Source: Chondrus crispus (Eukaryota; Rhodophyta; Florideophyceae; Gigartinales; Gigartinaceae). From it: a stretch of DNA of 64,000 bases. Of this stretch, positions 30,540 to 42,515 are shown piece by piece. A model generated the notes under the pieces. That model saw only the letters and a program-made list of their open reading frames with translations. It did not search any database and was not told the DNA's origin. Positions within the stretch are counted from its first letter, which is position 1, and each line of letters begins with the position of its first letter. A program made the position numbers and the translations under genes. Location: NCBI RefSeq assembly GCF_000350225.1, contig NW_005179155.1:62001-126000 (forward strand), written 5' to 3'.

Positions 30540-30807
30540 GGTCGTTCTGTAGAAATACGAAACTGGCAGTTAGAGAGAGGGGCGGGGGAATTACGAAGGG
30601 AGGGGGGGCAGGCGTGCGAGAGCAGAAGATAGACCATTAGACCGTCACTGGTGGAGAGGGGTCCCTTTTTAGATCCATCTATCAATAGCATAGACCCGCG
30701 GCCGAGTGCGGTCTAATTTTTGACTGGGAGCCAGTTGTAATTCTCCACCTGGCATTTTGGACAAATACATTATATCCCATAGACCCTCGCCAGTGGAGAT
30801 GCTCTAA

Positions 30808-32062
30808 AGTGAGGATAGGTCTCGCTTGCAACAACAGTTTTTCAGCGATGAAACTGTCAGCTAAATATATATTGAGATTCAATCTCAGACAGCTAATTTG
30901 ATAATATTTTCGGAATTCTTTATTTTGCATCAGCCAAAACTTTTGTGTTCAAGTTTTGGGTTCGTTTCGAGACCAATTTGGACGGCATGGAATGAGGAAC
31001 GAGTCGATGGACCCTGTTGGCCTCGTTTGATTGACATGAGAGGGAATCTGTAGATAGATTCCTTACACTCTAACCTTTCTATAGCACCTGAGACAGCCAA
31101 AATCGGGTATTTTAAATATTATTTTCCAAAGGTGCCTGTAGATCTGTTCAAGTTTTGGGTAGCAGAACTTGTGTTGTGTGCGTTGTATACACTACTGTAT
31201 GCCCGTGAATCTATCCAGGGAGTAACAAGTGACATGTCGCCACATGGCAGTAGACCAAGCGTGCACGGTCCTACTTAGCGCCGGCTGCGAAGTGAGTCTC
31301 GTCCCTTCCCCGCCTTGTCTATTTCTCTTGCTCACCCATTCCCGTATTTAGAAGCCCTTTCCTCGCGTAAAGTTGTTCCTTCCTAGCCCTTCCCTGAGCT
31401 TCACTCACATGTCTATTTTTTTGGGTCTTGTTTTCACTTTGGATTAATTTCGATAGATAGTCTCCATTGCTTCCTACAGGCCCATATCCTGCGAGCAGGG
31501 GCTCTAATCGTAAAGGACAATCTATCTTCCTGTAGAGAAACGCATGTGACTGTCAGTAGGCAACACTTTTGGGTGGTCATGACGGACACGAGGACGACAT
31601 AGGAAACGTTGACAGGCAGAACAAGTATAGAAGAAAGCTGCTGATAATCAGAGAGAAGCGTACAGAAATCTCTGGAGCTGATGTTGATAATATCTCAAAG
31701 AGCGACTGCTTTAGTGGTTTTGTTTAATTTTTGACGATTTTCACTTACTTTTGAAAGTTTTCGGGAGAACTGGAAAATATTGAAAACGGGTTCTGCGGTC
31801 GACTGACTTGTGGGTTCAACATTGGGGCACTTGGGGTTTACCGAGTTGTTTTCGCCTGCATTCCCTCCGAACTCCCCACATCGCGAACCCACGCATTCCT
31901 TTTATACAGAATTGTATGCAGCTGTATTAAACTAAACACTACTAAGAGGACCATGGACATGATTTGTCTAAGTACACGTGTTCTTAGATACTTCCTTCGT
32001 TATAATTTCTAATTAGACGTGCGTTTAGACGAATCGTTGCTAAGCCGTTACATCTGCAGCCC
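30808..32062. other. Non-coding stretch, nothing recognised
   Basis: AT-rich with scattered stops in all frames. No domain, terminal repeat or hairpin above about 12 bp was noticed. It may hold the 3' end of the decayed minus-strand sequence beginning further right. Confidence 0.5.
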
Positions 32063-33905
32063 TCAGAAATGGGTTGTGTGCTGAAGGAACGTTAACTCGT
32101 TTATTCTGGTATACAAGCCAAAAGGAAGTCTCTCTGTCCAGATCTCGGACTTTCCCGTCGAAGCATGCGGAAGTTCAACCCGACGCCAATCTAGCGGCAC
32201 GAAGGAACCCCGCATTTCAAATTCAGTGCCTTCATTAAGGGTAGGGAAACATGTCCAGGGTGGGATCCCTTCGAGCACGACATTGGGAGTCAGGGTAAGC
32301 GTTCTGTGAAGTGAGAGTTTACTACGTGCTTGTGGCTCTCCCCAGCTGTGTAAAACTAAAGGGATGGAAGCCATTTTCTCAGCAACTGGGAAAATAGATC
32401 GCAGCGCAGCGGAGATCGAAGATGGAGAGAACAACTTTGCTCTGGCGAGACCTGAATGGAGGCGATCTTAAACAGTGGGGACAGTCTTTACGCAAGAGCT
32501 GACACCCCAGGACGATGAAAGACTGCCCTGAAGACTGTTGGCTATGAAATCTGACGCAAAGTCAAAATCTGAGTACACAGGAAAGGTTCCTTGACGCGCT
32601 TGCCCGAAGACCATGGAACCTGCGCTACGAATCCCTTCAAAAGCACGATCTATATCCGTTTGTCTGCCTTGTCGTCCGGGTATCCTTCGTAATCCTTTGT
32701 CTTGCTGAGGGTGGGTACGGCGTTCATCTCCTTTACGCGGGCGGCGGCTTCCAGGCCAAACATTGTGTCTAGAGTTGGCACTCAAATGCTGGAGGTAGGG
32801 TGGATTTCCAACAACTTCTGCACGACTTTTTCATGCCGTCGCTTTTGACACCGCGTAACTTGCCGAATTCTCTACGTCATGACCGCAAACAGACGCTGAA
32901 GCGCAACCACCATGAAGGGACACTGTTCGAGTGCCTCTGTCATTTTCGAGGGCGCCAGCAGGGTCAGATGTACATTCCGGGCGAGTGCTAGCCCTTCCGC
33001 TTCTGAAGAGAGGACCTCTCCGCCGTTTCCCCTCAGCCAGCACCGATTCCGAATTGTTAGCTCGACGTTTAGTCCTTCCCGTACGAGCCCGAGTAGTATC
33101 GAGGGACCCGCAATTCGCTGACCCTCAGGGTAGCAGTGGACGACCCGCGGCCGGGATGAACTCCCAACTGACTACGCGCAAGGTGGGAACAAGCGCCGAG
33201 TCCCTGAAAAAACCTGTCCGGTGTCTTCTGAGTCCGGAATAGTTGTGGTTTTTTTAACGGGAACGCCGCAAATTGACAACAAGCGACGGTGCTTTGGAGC
33301 GGGCTCGTCAGATATTGGTAATGTGGCTATTGTTGAGGGACAGAGGAAGGCATTGGAAACACTTCCCACTTCCTTGCAGACGCGCAGGAAGCGAGGGAGA
33401 ACGCTCCTGGCCGATTTGAGCTCTATACGGACTGGTGGGAGAAGCAGGGCCCTCCCGTGCACCTTCTGGCTCTTGTGATCTGACTTGAATAAGTGCTCTC
33501 TCTGTGGTGCTGAGTTCCATAACATCGAAGTCATGGAGGCAACTGCACCGTCTGCATCGTCCAGAAGTACAGGCGCAAGCGTGGGGTTGTGGCGGGCAAC
33601 TGAACGCATTAGGGAAACAAGGCGTTCTGAATTTGCGTTCTCGAGCTCCATAATGTGTGCCCCTGTCATCAAGACCATTTTTTCTAACGCAAAAGAGTCC
33701 TGACCAGCAGGCACGTACGGGCCAACAATTCAGCCCGGAGAGCAACGACGGCCAACAGAAAAGACTCACATGACATAGGGGGAGGGGGAGGACCGCGACC
33801 CGGTGGGGCAAAACGGATAACGTCCTGCAGCACGTCTTGAACAGATGAGAATAAATATGATATTGATAGGGTAGCCAGGGAATCGTAATCGGGCCGCACA
33901 ACCAC
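32063..33905 (-). pseudogene. Possible decayed minus-strand gene of unknown function
   Basis: Several minus-strand frames in different phases follow each other with protein-like composition: 33684-33905 (SCESFLLAVVALRAELLART), 33172-33714 (180 codons; LEKMVLMTGAHIMELENANS, LVSLMRSVARHNPTLAPVLL), 32468-32785 and 32063-32434 (ending in a Pro/Thr-rich basic sequence). The sense seems to pass from the first to the second frame around LLART. No known domain is recognised. A spliced host gene with several short introns is as possible as a decayed one. Confidence 0.3.
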
Positions 33906-35116
33906 CTCCGGACCGTGTGTGGAAGCTGCATCTGGTCAGCACAGGGCCATAGAGCACTGTACTTCCGGCGTGATTTGCTTCGTAGGAATCCGACAACGCT
34001 AGGAGGGGACGATTCCAGCCCGCTTCGCACGAAGGCAAAGTGCGAAAATTGAAGGTGGCAAGTCATTCCGAGTCTGTGGTGACGAAATTGACCGACAGAG
34101 ATGTGGAGATTGCGATCCGGAGATTTCTTGCTTTGGTCGTATCGAACTTTGCGCATATGCATCATATGCTGCGATCTGTGCTGAGTGCTACCCAAAATCG
34201 AGCCAAGACGCTCGTGCACCCATGCTGCGTTATTAACTACCCAAGACAGAAACGAAAGGCTTGTGCTTTTGTCACGGACACATTGATTGCATTCATGCAA
34301 TCGTTCTATATTTCTTGAGTTTCGGTCCTTGTGTGTTATCTTCCACACTTACTAAATAAATCTTCATGTCAGTGCCCCTCAAATCTCATAACTTACCACC
34401 ATGTTCTGACATAGATGAATGTGTCGAACAACGTATTCTAGAATGGACATGCTCGTCAAGATGTTATCAGTTCGAGCCAATTGATTGGATTTCTATGTTT
34501 CCCCGTATGCGTTGTCTATGTTCATTGGTGGAAGTGAGACACTACTAGATGATCTACAAAGCCTGTGAGGAAAATGATTCACGAGATGGGAAGCAAGAAA
34601 ACCACAAAACAAATGAAAGCCATGCAATGTAATCTCGTTGTAAGGCCCTGCACCGGACGCAGCGCATATGTACTCGAGATAAGCCCACAGGGGATAGGTG
34701 TTGCCTTTACTGCAGTTGAAACTGAGGGAGCCGAGGGAGTGGCAGAGCTAGCTAAATAAATGACTCTGCCAGCGCTTCTCCGAGATGGAGTGGGAGGGGA
34801 CACGCTGTCCCTGCACAACTTGCCCCGGCGGAATTGAGAAGAAGGCACGAGCTCGCAACGACGATTTGCTTTTGCAGTATGCTATTTTGCGGTGTCTGCC
34901 TATAACTGGGGATGGAATCAACAACTACTGCACGGGGCTTGGACCGGTGTCCTTGCTATAACCGTCACCGATGTTGTTGTTGAATTAGAGAGCATGACCA
35001 ACGAGACACGAAGAAGCTCGCGCCTGTGGCTTTAGGTTTACGGGATTTTACGGAAAAACGCTTCTCAGATTCGAGATGGAGTTTACGTCAAACAAGTTAT
35101 TCTGTTTGTTTCCTAA
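33906..35116. other. Non-coding stretch, nothing recognised
   Basis: Frames in this part are short, and the longer minus-strand frame reaching 34348 is Cys/Leu/Ser/Arg-rich in a way that looks like a shadow of another frame. It ends at a Harbinger-like terminus (TAAGAGCACCCCCATCGG at 35114). Confidence 0.4.
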
Positions 35117-35540
35117 GAGCACCCCCATCGGTGCTGTGCCGATGTATATTTTTTGCATATCCCGATTCATATACCCTATTTCATCCCTATCGGACTGGTC
35201 ATCTCCAAACATTTGGCCTTTTAGGTATATCTATCTCTATATTGAAAGCCGGATGGAGACAATTTTTCTCATTTGACTCTAAAGAGACGCGAACTACATG
35301 GCGCCACTTGGCCAAAATACCATAAAACAGTGTCAACGCAGTACCCTGCGTACTCGATTCCAGGCACCCCCCGTACACAATGCCCAATCAGAGCACATCG
35401 ACTTCAAATTTACTCCGAAACGGATAGTGCTGCGCACAGAAACACTACTTCGAAGTATCTGCAGATGCAAAATTTTCCACAATTATTTGTCGACATTTAC
35501 GGGAATGTCCCAGAACGATAATGCAATTCATACTTCAAGT

Positions 35541-35587
35541 ATATGTCAATCTACCTCGACCAAGTTCGTCGAGGTAGATTGACATAT
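35541..35587. repeat. 20-bp perfect hairpin
   Basis: Arms 35541-35560 (ATATGTCAATCTACCTCGAC) and 35568-35587 are exact inverted complements around the 7-base loop CAAGTTC. There is no coding context. Confidence 0.9.
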
Positions 35588-36047
35588 TCGTGATTATCAT
35601 TGGGTGGAAGTAGACTTTCTTGTGGGAGGGACGCAATCCAGCGGGTCTCCACCCACGATCGCAGTGCTTTCATCTGATAGCACGACAACCGAGCCCAGAG
35701 GCGGGATCGTTCCCGCCCCAAACGCGTCAAGATGGCGCGGTTCTGGTTTACGCGTTTGGCCAAGGGTTGACTGTTGGATACGAAACAGAATTGTGCTGAA
35801 CTTGTGAGAGACAGCACTTGTGATTGCACAGTGGATTACAGTAGTACTGTCGGATGGACAATGGGTGCAACCAGAAATGACCACTTCGCCATTACGCTAC
35901 ATTTAGGCCAATCACAGGCCTCAAAATATGGCGCCCGCCCGCTAGATTTTATCACCTGGGTCGGCCCCGCAGGGGTCGATCCAGTTCGCCACTTGACAAC
36001 CAATTCTGGGAATAAGTCATAAACGGCCAAAGTAGAGCACTCGGCAG

Positions 36048-38428
36048 ATGGGAAAGCTTCGGCAAAGCCGCAGTGCGCGCAGCAAAACCCAGCATGGCGA
36101 CCTTGAGCTCTCACCGTCGGGCTCGAGCGGCTGCTGTTGCATCATGTGTAGCTGTTTTTGCAGCTGCATGGGGGTTGCGGCAGACAATCCGTCGGCGATC
36201 CCGCAGCCCAGGCCGTCAAAAAGCGAGGCGCGCACGGCCACCCCCGAAATGTGCCCACTACATCATCCGAAGGCTACCCCATGGAACCAGATACTGTCCT
36301 GCGGATTAGATGTTGACTTTTTGGTGAGTACAAACTTCATCAAGACGCTCGTTCTGGAGAACATTCTGCTGTACTTCGCAACCGAGCGTAGTCGGTTTAA
36401 TTTTGGAAGCCCGTATAGACAAGGACCGAAGACAACAGGGCGAAAGTCTTTACTGGATACTATAGATCTTCTGGGAATGGCCCTTTGGTACTTGAAGAAG
36501 AGGGGTACGATGTACAGTCTGTGCCCAATTTTTGGAATCGTAGGGAGCAGTATCGGTGTGTGGATGGACTACAGTTTAGAAGTTCTCTTGCGTGTAGTAA
36601 ATCTTAAGAAGGAGTTCGAGATCCGCTGGCCTACTCACGAAGAGCAGAAAGCGTCGGCGGCACTCCTGGAAAATAACAGAATCAATGGGCCGCTGTTACA
36701 GGGGGTTTTTGCCGTGACAGATGAAGGACGAATGCCCTGTGCGGACTTTACAAACGCAAACTTGCAAAATGCCTACTTTGAGGGATACACCCAGGCTGTC
36801 GAAGTCACAAACCTTTTCGTCTTCAACTTCTTCGGGGAGTTGATCCATGCTGCTTGTAGTGCAATGTGCCTGTCAGGCCGGAACCAGGGTCCAACGGTCC
36901 AGCGACAACACAACCAACAAACAACAACCAACAAGAGTTGCCGACGGCACAGCCTTACGGAGTTTCAGATTCTCCCTTTCCCTTTCCCTTTAAGTCGGTT
37001 TGCGGCCCACAGTAGCTCAAGTCCCTCACAAGGGGGGGCAAAAGGAAGAGGCCCGCCCCGGGACGAATGGTGGTAGAGTCTTGTACAGGCAGCTGCTCGG
37101 CGAGTTCGGGGCGGTGATTAGGAAGCCGGGCCCGATGGGTCGTATAGCCAATGCTCGCGGAGCGCCTGTTACACATTATACCCTTGATAAGGTCTTCTAC
37201 GGGGGCGTGGCAACACAGCCCGACGGGAATTAGCAAACACGTAGCAGCGCTACACCTCCGTACTGCTCGATGGCAAAGTAACGACACCGGAACAGTCGCA
37301 ACCTGTATCCGATGGAACCAACACTGTCCTGTATACACAACAGGACCTTCGAGAGAAACGTCGTCGCAACAGCCTCCGTCGGTGGACGTAAACAAGTAGC
37401 AGCGCTACACCCACGTGTCGCCCGATGGCCAAGACACCTACACCGGTCCGGTCGCAGCCAAAGCCGATGGCACCAACAACAAACAAAGAACCAACACAAG
37501 AGCCCGATGACTCCAGTCGTCACAATGCGGATCGCAATCAGGCACTGTGGAACCAACACAAGATAAGGGAATAGACATAGAGATAGAAATAGAAAAGGAT
37601 AGGTGAAATAAAGGAAAAGGAAAGGGAAACCCCGAGCGCAAAGGATAACGTAATCTGTGGTAAAAGGGAGCGTCTTGGGAAAGACGGACTTCGACCAAGG
37701 CGATATTCAACTCTGGCAACTCGGGTTACCTTTACTGACTTGGTGGTCAGAGGGCTAAGGTATATATCGCCCCGCCGGAGCCACTACAGTAGCTCGCGGC
37801 GCTAGATCCTAGATCTAATCTAGTGTCAGCAAAATTAATGGCAACTAATTAACTAAATAAAATAAAATAATTTAAAATTAAAACTGTGCAATTATTCACA
37901 CGTGTGTCGCCCAACCCGGACTTCTTTTCATATCCAAATATTTTCCTTTCTTTTCACCCCCCTTTTCAGGTGCGTATTGCACTACACTGCCGTAAACTAC
38001 CCCGGTATCTGGCATGATACCAAATTGGCAGCGGTTTCTGGGTTGTATTATCCCAAGCTCTCGGATGAGTTTACTAAACCTGGAATGGCGCTTTTTGGGG
38101 GGACAGCGCATTCGTTAACAATGTCTGTGTTACGCATGGAAAGATTGTAAGGGGCCGTAAGAGCAACGAGACGCACGACATCCCGTGCTCTAATTCCCTT
38201 GCTGCTGTAGATATTATCCTACAAAGGGTCATGCCGTGTGAGCGCCAAACGGCTGAATGGGGTATTCGGACATTAAAAGGGCCATTCCCGAGGTTGAGAG
38301 TCCCCCTCCCTGCAGATTCAACAACCCGACTTCGTATACTAACGCTATGTTGCCATCTTAACTTTCGTACACGTTTTGTTGGTCTTAATGACATTAGAAC
38401 CACGTACGCTCGACAAAAGAACGAATAA
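36048..38428 (+). pseudogene. DDE_Tnp_4 transposase split by a solo LTR
   Basis: The first part (to 36854) encodes FGSPYRQGPKTTGRKSLLD, LLGMALWYLKKRGTMYSLCP, GVFAVTDEGRMPCADF (first Asp) and VFNFFGELIHA. After the 36855-37986 insertion, sense resumes as AVNYPGIWHDTKLAAVSGLY (second Asp) and later ERQTAEWGIRTLKGPFPRL (Glu), HLNFRTRFVGLNDIRTTYA. These are the blocks of a Harbinger-type DDE_Tnp_4 transposase common in fungi and algae. Between NYPG and the Glu block the frame changes at least once (after 38150), and several short stops exist, so the gene is dead apart from the LTR insertion. The N-terminal Ser/Cys-rich 80 codons are probably not part of the protein. Confidence 0.7.
36855..37986. 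mobile_element. Solo LTR (or LTR-like insert) within a transposase gene
   Basis: Ends are inverted: TGTAGTGCAAT at the left and ATTGCACTACA at the right, with TG...CA termini. The flanks CTGCT and CTGCC may be a 5-bp target duplication with one change. On either side the transposase sense joins in the expected protein block. A TATA-like GGTATATATCG lies at about 37760, and two diverged copies of a ~154-bp unit begin GTAGCAGCGCTACAC at about 37243 and 37397. The 1132-bp length, ends and lack of genes suit a solo LTR; a MITE is the alternative. Confidence 0.6.
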
Positions 38429-38929
38429 AGCCCAGTTCACTCCGTATTCGCCAACCCCATGGACCATACGTTCCGCGTGGGTGCAAGCTGTTACTGTACA
38501 TGAAGCAAGGGACCAAACACCTCGCTGGCTTGGCTGCAAATCATCGATATAACTATCGCAATGACCACATCCGACTAGGTCTGCGTAGGGCTGTGCACGA
38601 AAAAGGCAGGAACAAGACGAACAACCATCGACAGCAGAAAGCGCAACGAACCGCACTCATGCTTTCGATCTTCCCCCTCCTAGCAGTTCTGCTAGCTGCA
38701 GCAGCAACTCCAGCAGCCGCCTGCTACTGCATTCCCCCCGCCCACTCACTCATCTCACTTTTCCTGTCCCTCGTCGATAGGCGCCGTAGGGGTGACCTTG
38801 TTTCTATCCTGCGAAAGCTTTTTTATCACGTCCGACATCTCCCGCAGCAGCTCATTCGTGTGTAGCAGGCTTTAACGGACCTCCTCCTTCACGGCCTTCT
38901 TGATGTCTCGGCTCATGGCGTCCCCAGCC

Positions 38930-39913
38930 TCAACCTGCCCCATCAAGCAGAGATCTCCAAATGCTTCCCATGTGGTCTGTCATCTTCTCAAACTGTTCCA
39001 AGAACTGTTTGTCGGTGCTGGTAGAGTTGTGCGACAGCGGTGTTGTCGTCGCTGTGGTCCCTGTAGCTCCTACTTTTCGTTTCTTCTGACGCGCTCCTAT
39101 AAAGTGAACCCCCTCAGCTTCTTCAGTTTCCCAATGCCCTCCGGCAGCCAAGCTATCTTCCTCAACCTCGTCTTCGGTGTCTCCTAGAACACATGCCGCG
39201 CACTTGTTCTCGATCGCACGCACTACATGCTTGGCGTTGCGAACCGGTGAGGGGCATGAAGGGTCGCCTGTCTTCTTCTTTGCGTTTGCCAATTTGTCGA
39301 ACTTGTTCTTAATTGAGTCATGGTCTCTTGGAGGTCGATCGTTTTCTACAGCCTACGTAGCGTAGCGGTCCGCCGCTGTAGCCCAATGATTGGCACCTAG
39401 TGGTTCTACTGCGCCAACGAACTGCAGCAGCATGTTAATATCTTCTTTCGAATAGTTCAGAGAACCTGCCCTTGTTTGCTTAGAGCCTCGCTTAGCAGGC
39501 TTTGGCGCAGCACCCTGCTGAGAGGGTAAAGGAAGAGGAGGGGTTCACGATGTGACAGGTGGGGGACGGCCGGGAACGAGGTCGATTGTGTCCGACGAGG
39601 GGCTGCCGGCGGTGTCGAGGGCAGTCGCGGCTTGGGCGGCTGATTGAGCTTGGTGCGGGGCGGATTGGCCAGAAGGGATGGTCAGCTTGGAGCCGTCTGA
39701 TGCAGTGGGGAGGATGGTGGCCATTTGGGCTAAGAGATTGTGGTGGGCTTGAAGTGCGTGGGCACGCTCGGTAGAGTTTACCCCGCCGCCAGACACACGC
39801 ATGGATAGGGCACAAGCAAAAGGGCCTGGGAAGTGGCCGAGTGGCGAAATTGGGGTTTTTTGAAAACTTCTCATAAACTGGTGATTTGATAATCTGGCGG
39901 TTCCTGGTTGCAC
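38930..39913 (-). pseudogene. Harbinger Myb-like partner protein with stops
   Basis: One minus-strand frame contains NYSKEDINMLLQFVGAVEPL followed by GANHWAATADRYAT, a Myb/SANT-like helix set typical of the Harbinger partner in fungi and algae (LGSNHW motif), then DHDSIKNKFDKLANAKKKTG and KHVVRAIENKCAACVLGD, and an acidic to basic C-terminus. The frame has two in-frame stops, one before the Myb part (39545-39547) and one right after ADRYAT (about 39352). The N-terminal part is Pro/Ser/Ala-rich. Convergent to the DDE gene, as in the intact Harbinger at 27223. Confidence 0.65.
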
Positions 39914-39917
39914 TCAA

Positions 39918-40709
39918 TGTCCAAGACCCTGCGACCTCGCTTATTTAAGCGACAGCGACGGGCAATGACAGTAAACAGTCAAGGATCCTTTGGGAACGGA
40001 TTTGCTTCGACGGTGACACACCACTGGTCAAGACAAGCGTCTGACTTAGGCGACATTGTCGGCATCTGACTTGCGACGTTTCCCTGGCTCTATTTCCTTT
40101 GCCATTTCCTTCTCCTTTCCTCCGTCGTTGCGACTACACAGGCTAAGACTAGCCTCCAGCCTAGGCGTTACTTTGTCACTCGACGTTTCTATTGTTTTCC
40201 TTTTTCTTCAATCGTTGTGACTTTGCCGGTAAAGATTAGCCTCTACCCTAGGCGTGTTACTGTCGCACGATCTATTTATCTCTCTATAAATTGTGAATTA
40301 TGTCAGGTCGCGGGCTGTGACAAACCTTTAGCCTTGACAGCACTACCGACATCTGTTCCGCTCGTTCCCTCCAAGAGTTCCCGCTACTCGGTGCTCTGCC
40401 CGTTTCTGACACTAGTCTCTAGGCCCTGGTTATCCTTTTTTTGGGCGTGTTTGTACGCAACCTCTTCCAATGCTGTTCCCAGTCCGGGTCTGCACCTTGA
40501 CCAGTACGTCGTGTTTTTACAGTCGGCCGACGAACTTCCGCGTTGCTCTACCACCGTCTCGATCTACCGGAGGACACCCCCTATTGGTTGTTACCGCTTC
40601 CTCGAGCTAGCTCAAAGCTGGCGACCACCACTATACTACAGTGACATCCCCGTGCCCATTTGTCACATAAACGAACTTGTCGTACCGCCAAAGCCTATTA
40701 GCCACCAAA
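39918..40709. other. Non-coding stretch, nothing recognised
   Basis: Pyrimidine-rich sequence with two short diverged repeats (GTTACTTTGTCACTCGACG and a related word near 40250). Open frames are low in structure. Its right end is a Harbinger-like terminus. Confidence 0.4.
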
Positions 40710-40762
40710 TTTCGCCAAACCGATAAGTGTGCTCTTAGAGCACTCCCACCGGTTTGGCGAAA
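40710..40762. repeat. Two Harbinger-like ends back to back around TTA
   Basis: TTTCGCCAAACCG...GTGTGCTC, then TTA, then GAGCACTCCCACC followed by GGTTTGGCGAAA: the 25-base arms match at 21 positions. Each arm looks like a PIF/Harbinger terminus (GAGCAC/T-C-C-C-A-C-C-G-G) and the central TTA is the usual target. It may be the junction of two elements or a remnant of a head-to-head pair. Confidence 0.6.
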
Positions 40763-42515
40763 GCTCGAGCAATGGATTCATGTCACTAATCTACTGTACT
40801 TCGGCTCCAAGGGCCGTGCCCTTTCTACAGAGGTCCTGGATCACTGCTGGGGGGATGATGAATTATATTGCCTCGCCGTCAATTTGCATCAGACAACAAC
40901 AGAAAACAAATCAGGCGACGATGGCAAACTAAAAGGCGCATTTGAGGCTCGGTTCAGGAAAATGAAAGATACAGAACGTCTACAGTTTGCACAAGCGTGT
41001 GCTAAATTCAGGAGGTCTCCGAGAACTTCTCAGTTGGATAGTATTGAAAGCGGATGTCAAAACAACTGGAGAAAGGGTTCAACGAAAGTTTGGCAATATC
41101 GCAGGCCTATGCCCCGAGAGATGCAGAATTTGTCTCAGATCCAATTGATTCCTATAGAACCGGAGGGAACAACGTTTCACATTTTGCGAGAGCTTTTTTC
41201 TGATTTTGGTTTGTTGCAACGTCGATTTCTGGCGGCTTTGGGGAGAGGCGAAGGACCAGAAATGCTGGAAAGTTTGATGTACAAGCAAGTTTCTCTTGTT
41301 GTCAATTAAGCACAGTGGGGTAGAAAGGAAGGACTTTTGAAGCTTGCCTTCCATTATACCAGTGGATTAATGAACGAAAAAGTCAAAATTGTGGACGGTA
41401 GAAAAATCCCAGCCTACTTTCAGCAGGTATCTCGAGTGTTGTCCCTTCTTGCCGTACCGAGCGTTCTAGAAATAAGTTGTGCCCGCCATCTTCAACACCG
41501 GTTGTTGGTCCATGATCAAAGGTGGACATCATCTGCCCATATGTACATCCTTGAGAGATACTTCGTCCAGTGTCTCGAAGAAGAAATGGGACCTGCTTTT
41601 GTGGCCAACATGAAAGCGATGATAGAGAACGTGGACGAGAAAATACGAGACTATCAATTCAACTTTGGTCAACATGTTCAGATTACCGGTGCTCAGCAGA
41701 TTGCAAAATGCAGAGTTGCACTGCTCAACAAAGCGAATTGGCGAGATGTCGCCATGGAGCTCCTCGATTTGCCGCCGCAGCTGTCCTCACTTCTCTCTAG
41801 CTTTAAGCACGGGATGTCGGTGGAACAATCGAAGAATTATGATTTCTTGCACAACATCGGAGAAGTTGTCCTTGAAGTTGCCTTTGATGTCAACGGTAAG
41901 AGCCGGCTAGTTGAAGTTAAGGGAGGCATTCTGCAGGCTTCTATTTTGCTCACTCTTGCCTCCAATTCTGCAATGCTCTTTCAAGAGCTCGAAGACGAGC
42001 TCTTGGTAAAAGGGATTCCTCGCAACTCAGGGAAGCTTGACAGTACAAGGGTCAAATTGTATGCTGCCTTGAGGGCAATCTTGGTCTCTGATCTCGGGCT
42101 CATCTCAAAGGACCCGCCTACCGGCCAAATAGCGGCCACGGACCGGCTGAGCATTTCCACAGTCAATTCTGATATGGCTATGATTTCATTGCCCCGGTAT
42201 ACGGCGTGGATAGAACTAGAAGTTCGCGCCCTGATTGCGAAACAGAAGAGCACTGAAACGGGAACACTTGACGCCAGTTGGTCTATCGAAACTTCGCGTG
42301 CAGAGCTCATGAAAATTTTGAAGCGGAATGAAGAAATGAAGACACTGGAAATGCTACAAACTGCCATTGGGAACTTGAAGGATATCGTGCGAATTGTTGG
42401 AGATGAAACAGAATTTATGAAAAAGCAACTCGAATGGCTTGTTGACAATGATTACATCGAGTACAAGAAGTCAGATAAAGAAGAATATAGGGAAGTCGTG
42501 GTCTACGTACGTTAG
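40738..42515 (+). pseudogene. Cullin-like protein with one in-frame stop
   Basis: The frame running to 42515 shows cullin blocks in order: FHILRELFSDFGLLQRRFLA, VLSLLAVPSVLEISCARHLQ (cf. VLFRFLxEKDVFERYYKxHLA), EEEMGPAFVANMKAMIENVD, ILQASILLTLASNSAMLFQE, LISKDPPTGQIAATDRLS and the C-terminal winged helix ELMKILKRNEEMKTLEMLQT then FMKKQLEWLVDNDYIEYKKS. The Lys in KILKRN sits where cullins are neddylated. Cullins scaffold SCF-type ubiquitin ligases. The sequence is very divergent and the N-terminal cullin repeats are short or missing. TAA at 41307-41309 interrupts an otherwise open frame; a 27-base GT-AG segment around it (41292-41318) would restore the frame if removed, but so small an intron is unlikely. 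No clear ATG is seen. Confidence 0.65.

Larger units (their letters stand above)
27223..30804. mobile_element. Harbinger DNA transposon with clean ends
   Basis: A 3582-bp element with perfect 15-bp terminal inverted repeats GAGCATCTCCACTGG and a TAA duplication at 27220-27222 and 30805-30807, as expected for PIF/Harbinger (TWA target). It holds the two standard genes in convergent orientation: a Myb/trihelix-like protein (27719-28825, plus) and a DDE transposase (29152-30539, minus). The inner words GGGTCTA and CTATGG also recur near both ends. Clean ends and TSD suggest a fairly recent insertion, but the transposase frame is interrupted. Confidence 0.9.
35117..40734. mobile_element. Candidate second Harbinger element (imperfect ends)
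   Basis: A left end GAGCACCCCCATCGG preceded by TAA and a right end whose complement is GAGCACACTTATCGG, followed by TTA, bracket a convergent pair of Harbinger-type genes: DDE transposase (36048-38428, plus) and Myb-like partner (38930-39913, minus). That gene content suits one element, but the ends match at only 11 of 15 positions and the 3-bp flanks differ, so the borders are tentative. Confidence 0.35.

Noticed and set aside
33308-34348. A 346-codon minus-strand frame
   Set aside because: Very rich in Cys, Leu, Ser and Arg with no domain; the adjacent frame 33172-33714 looks more protein-like, so this is probably a shadow.
36048-36290. Ser/Cys-rich N-terminal part of the split transposase frame as a real domain
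   Set aside because: Composition is unlike the family, which starts later; probably open by chance.
41292-41318. A 27-base intron removing the stop in the cullin-like frame
   Set aside because: GT...AG borders and length fit the frame, but the two clear introns in this window are 95 and 101 bp, so a 27-base intron is not credible without transcript evidence.
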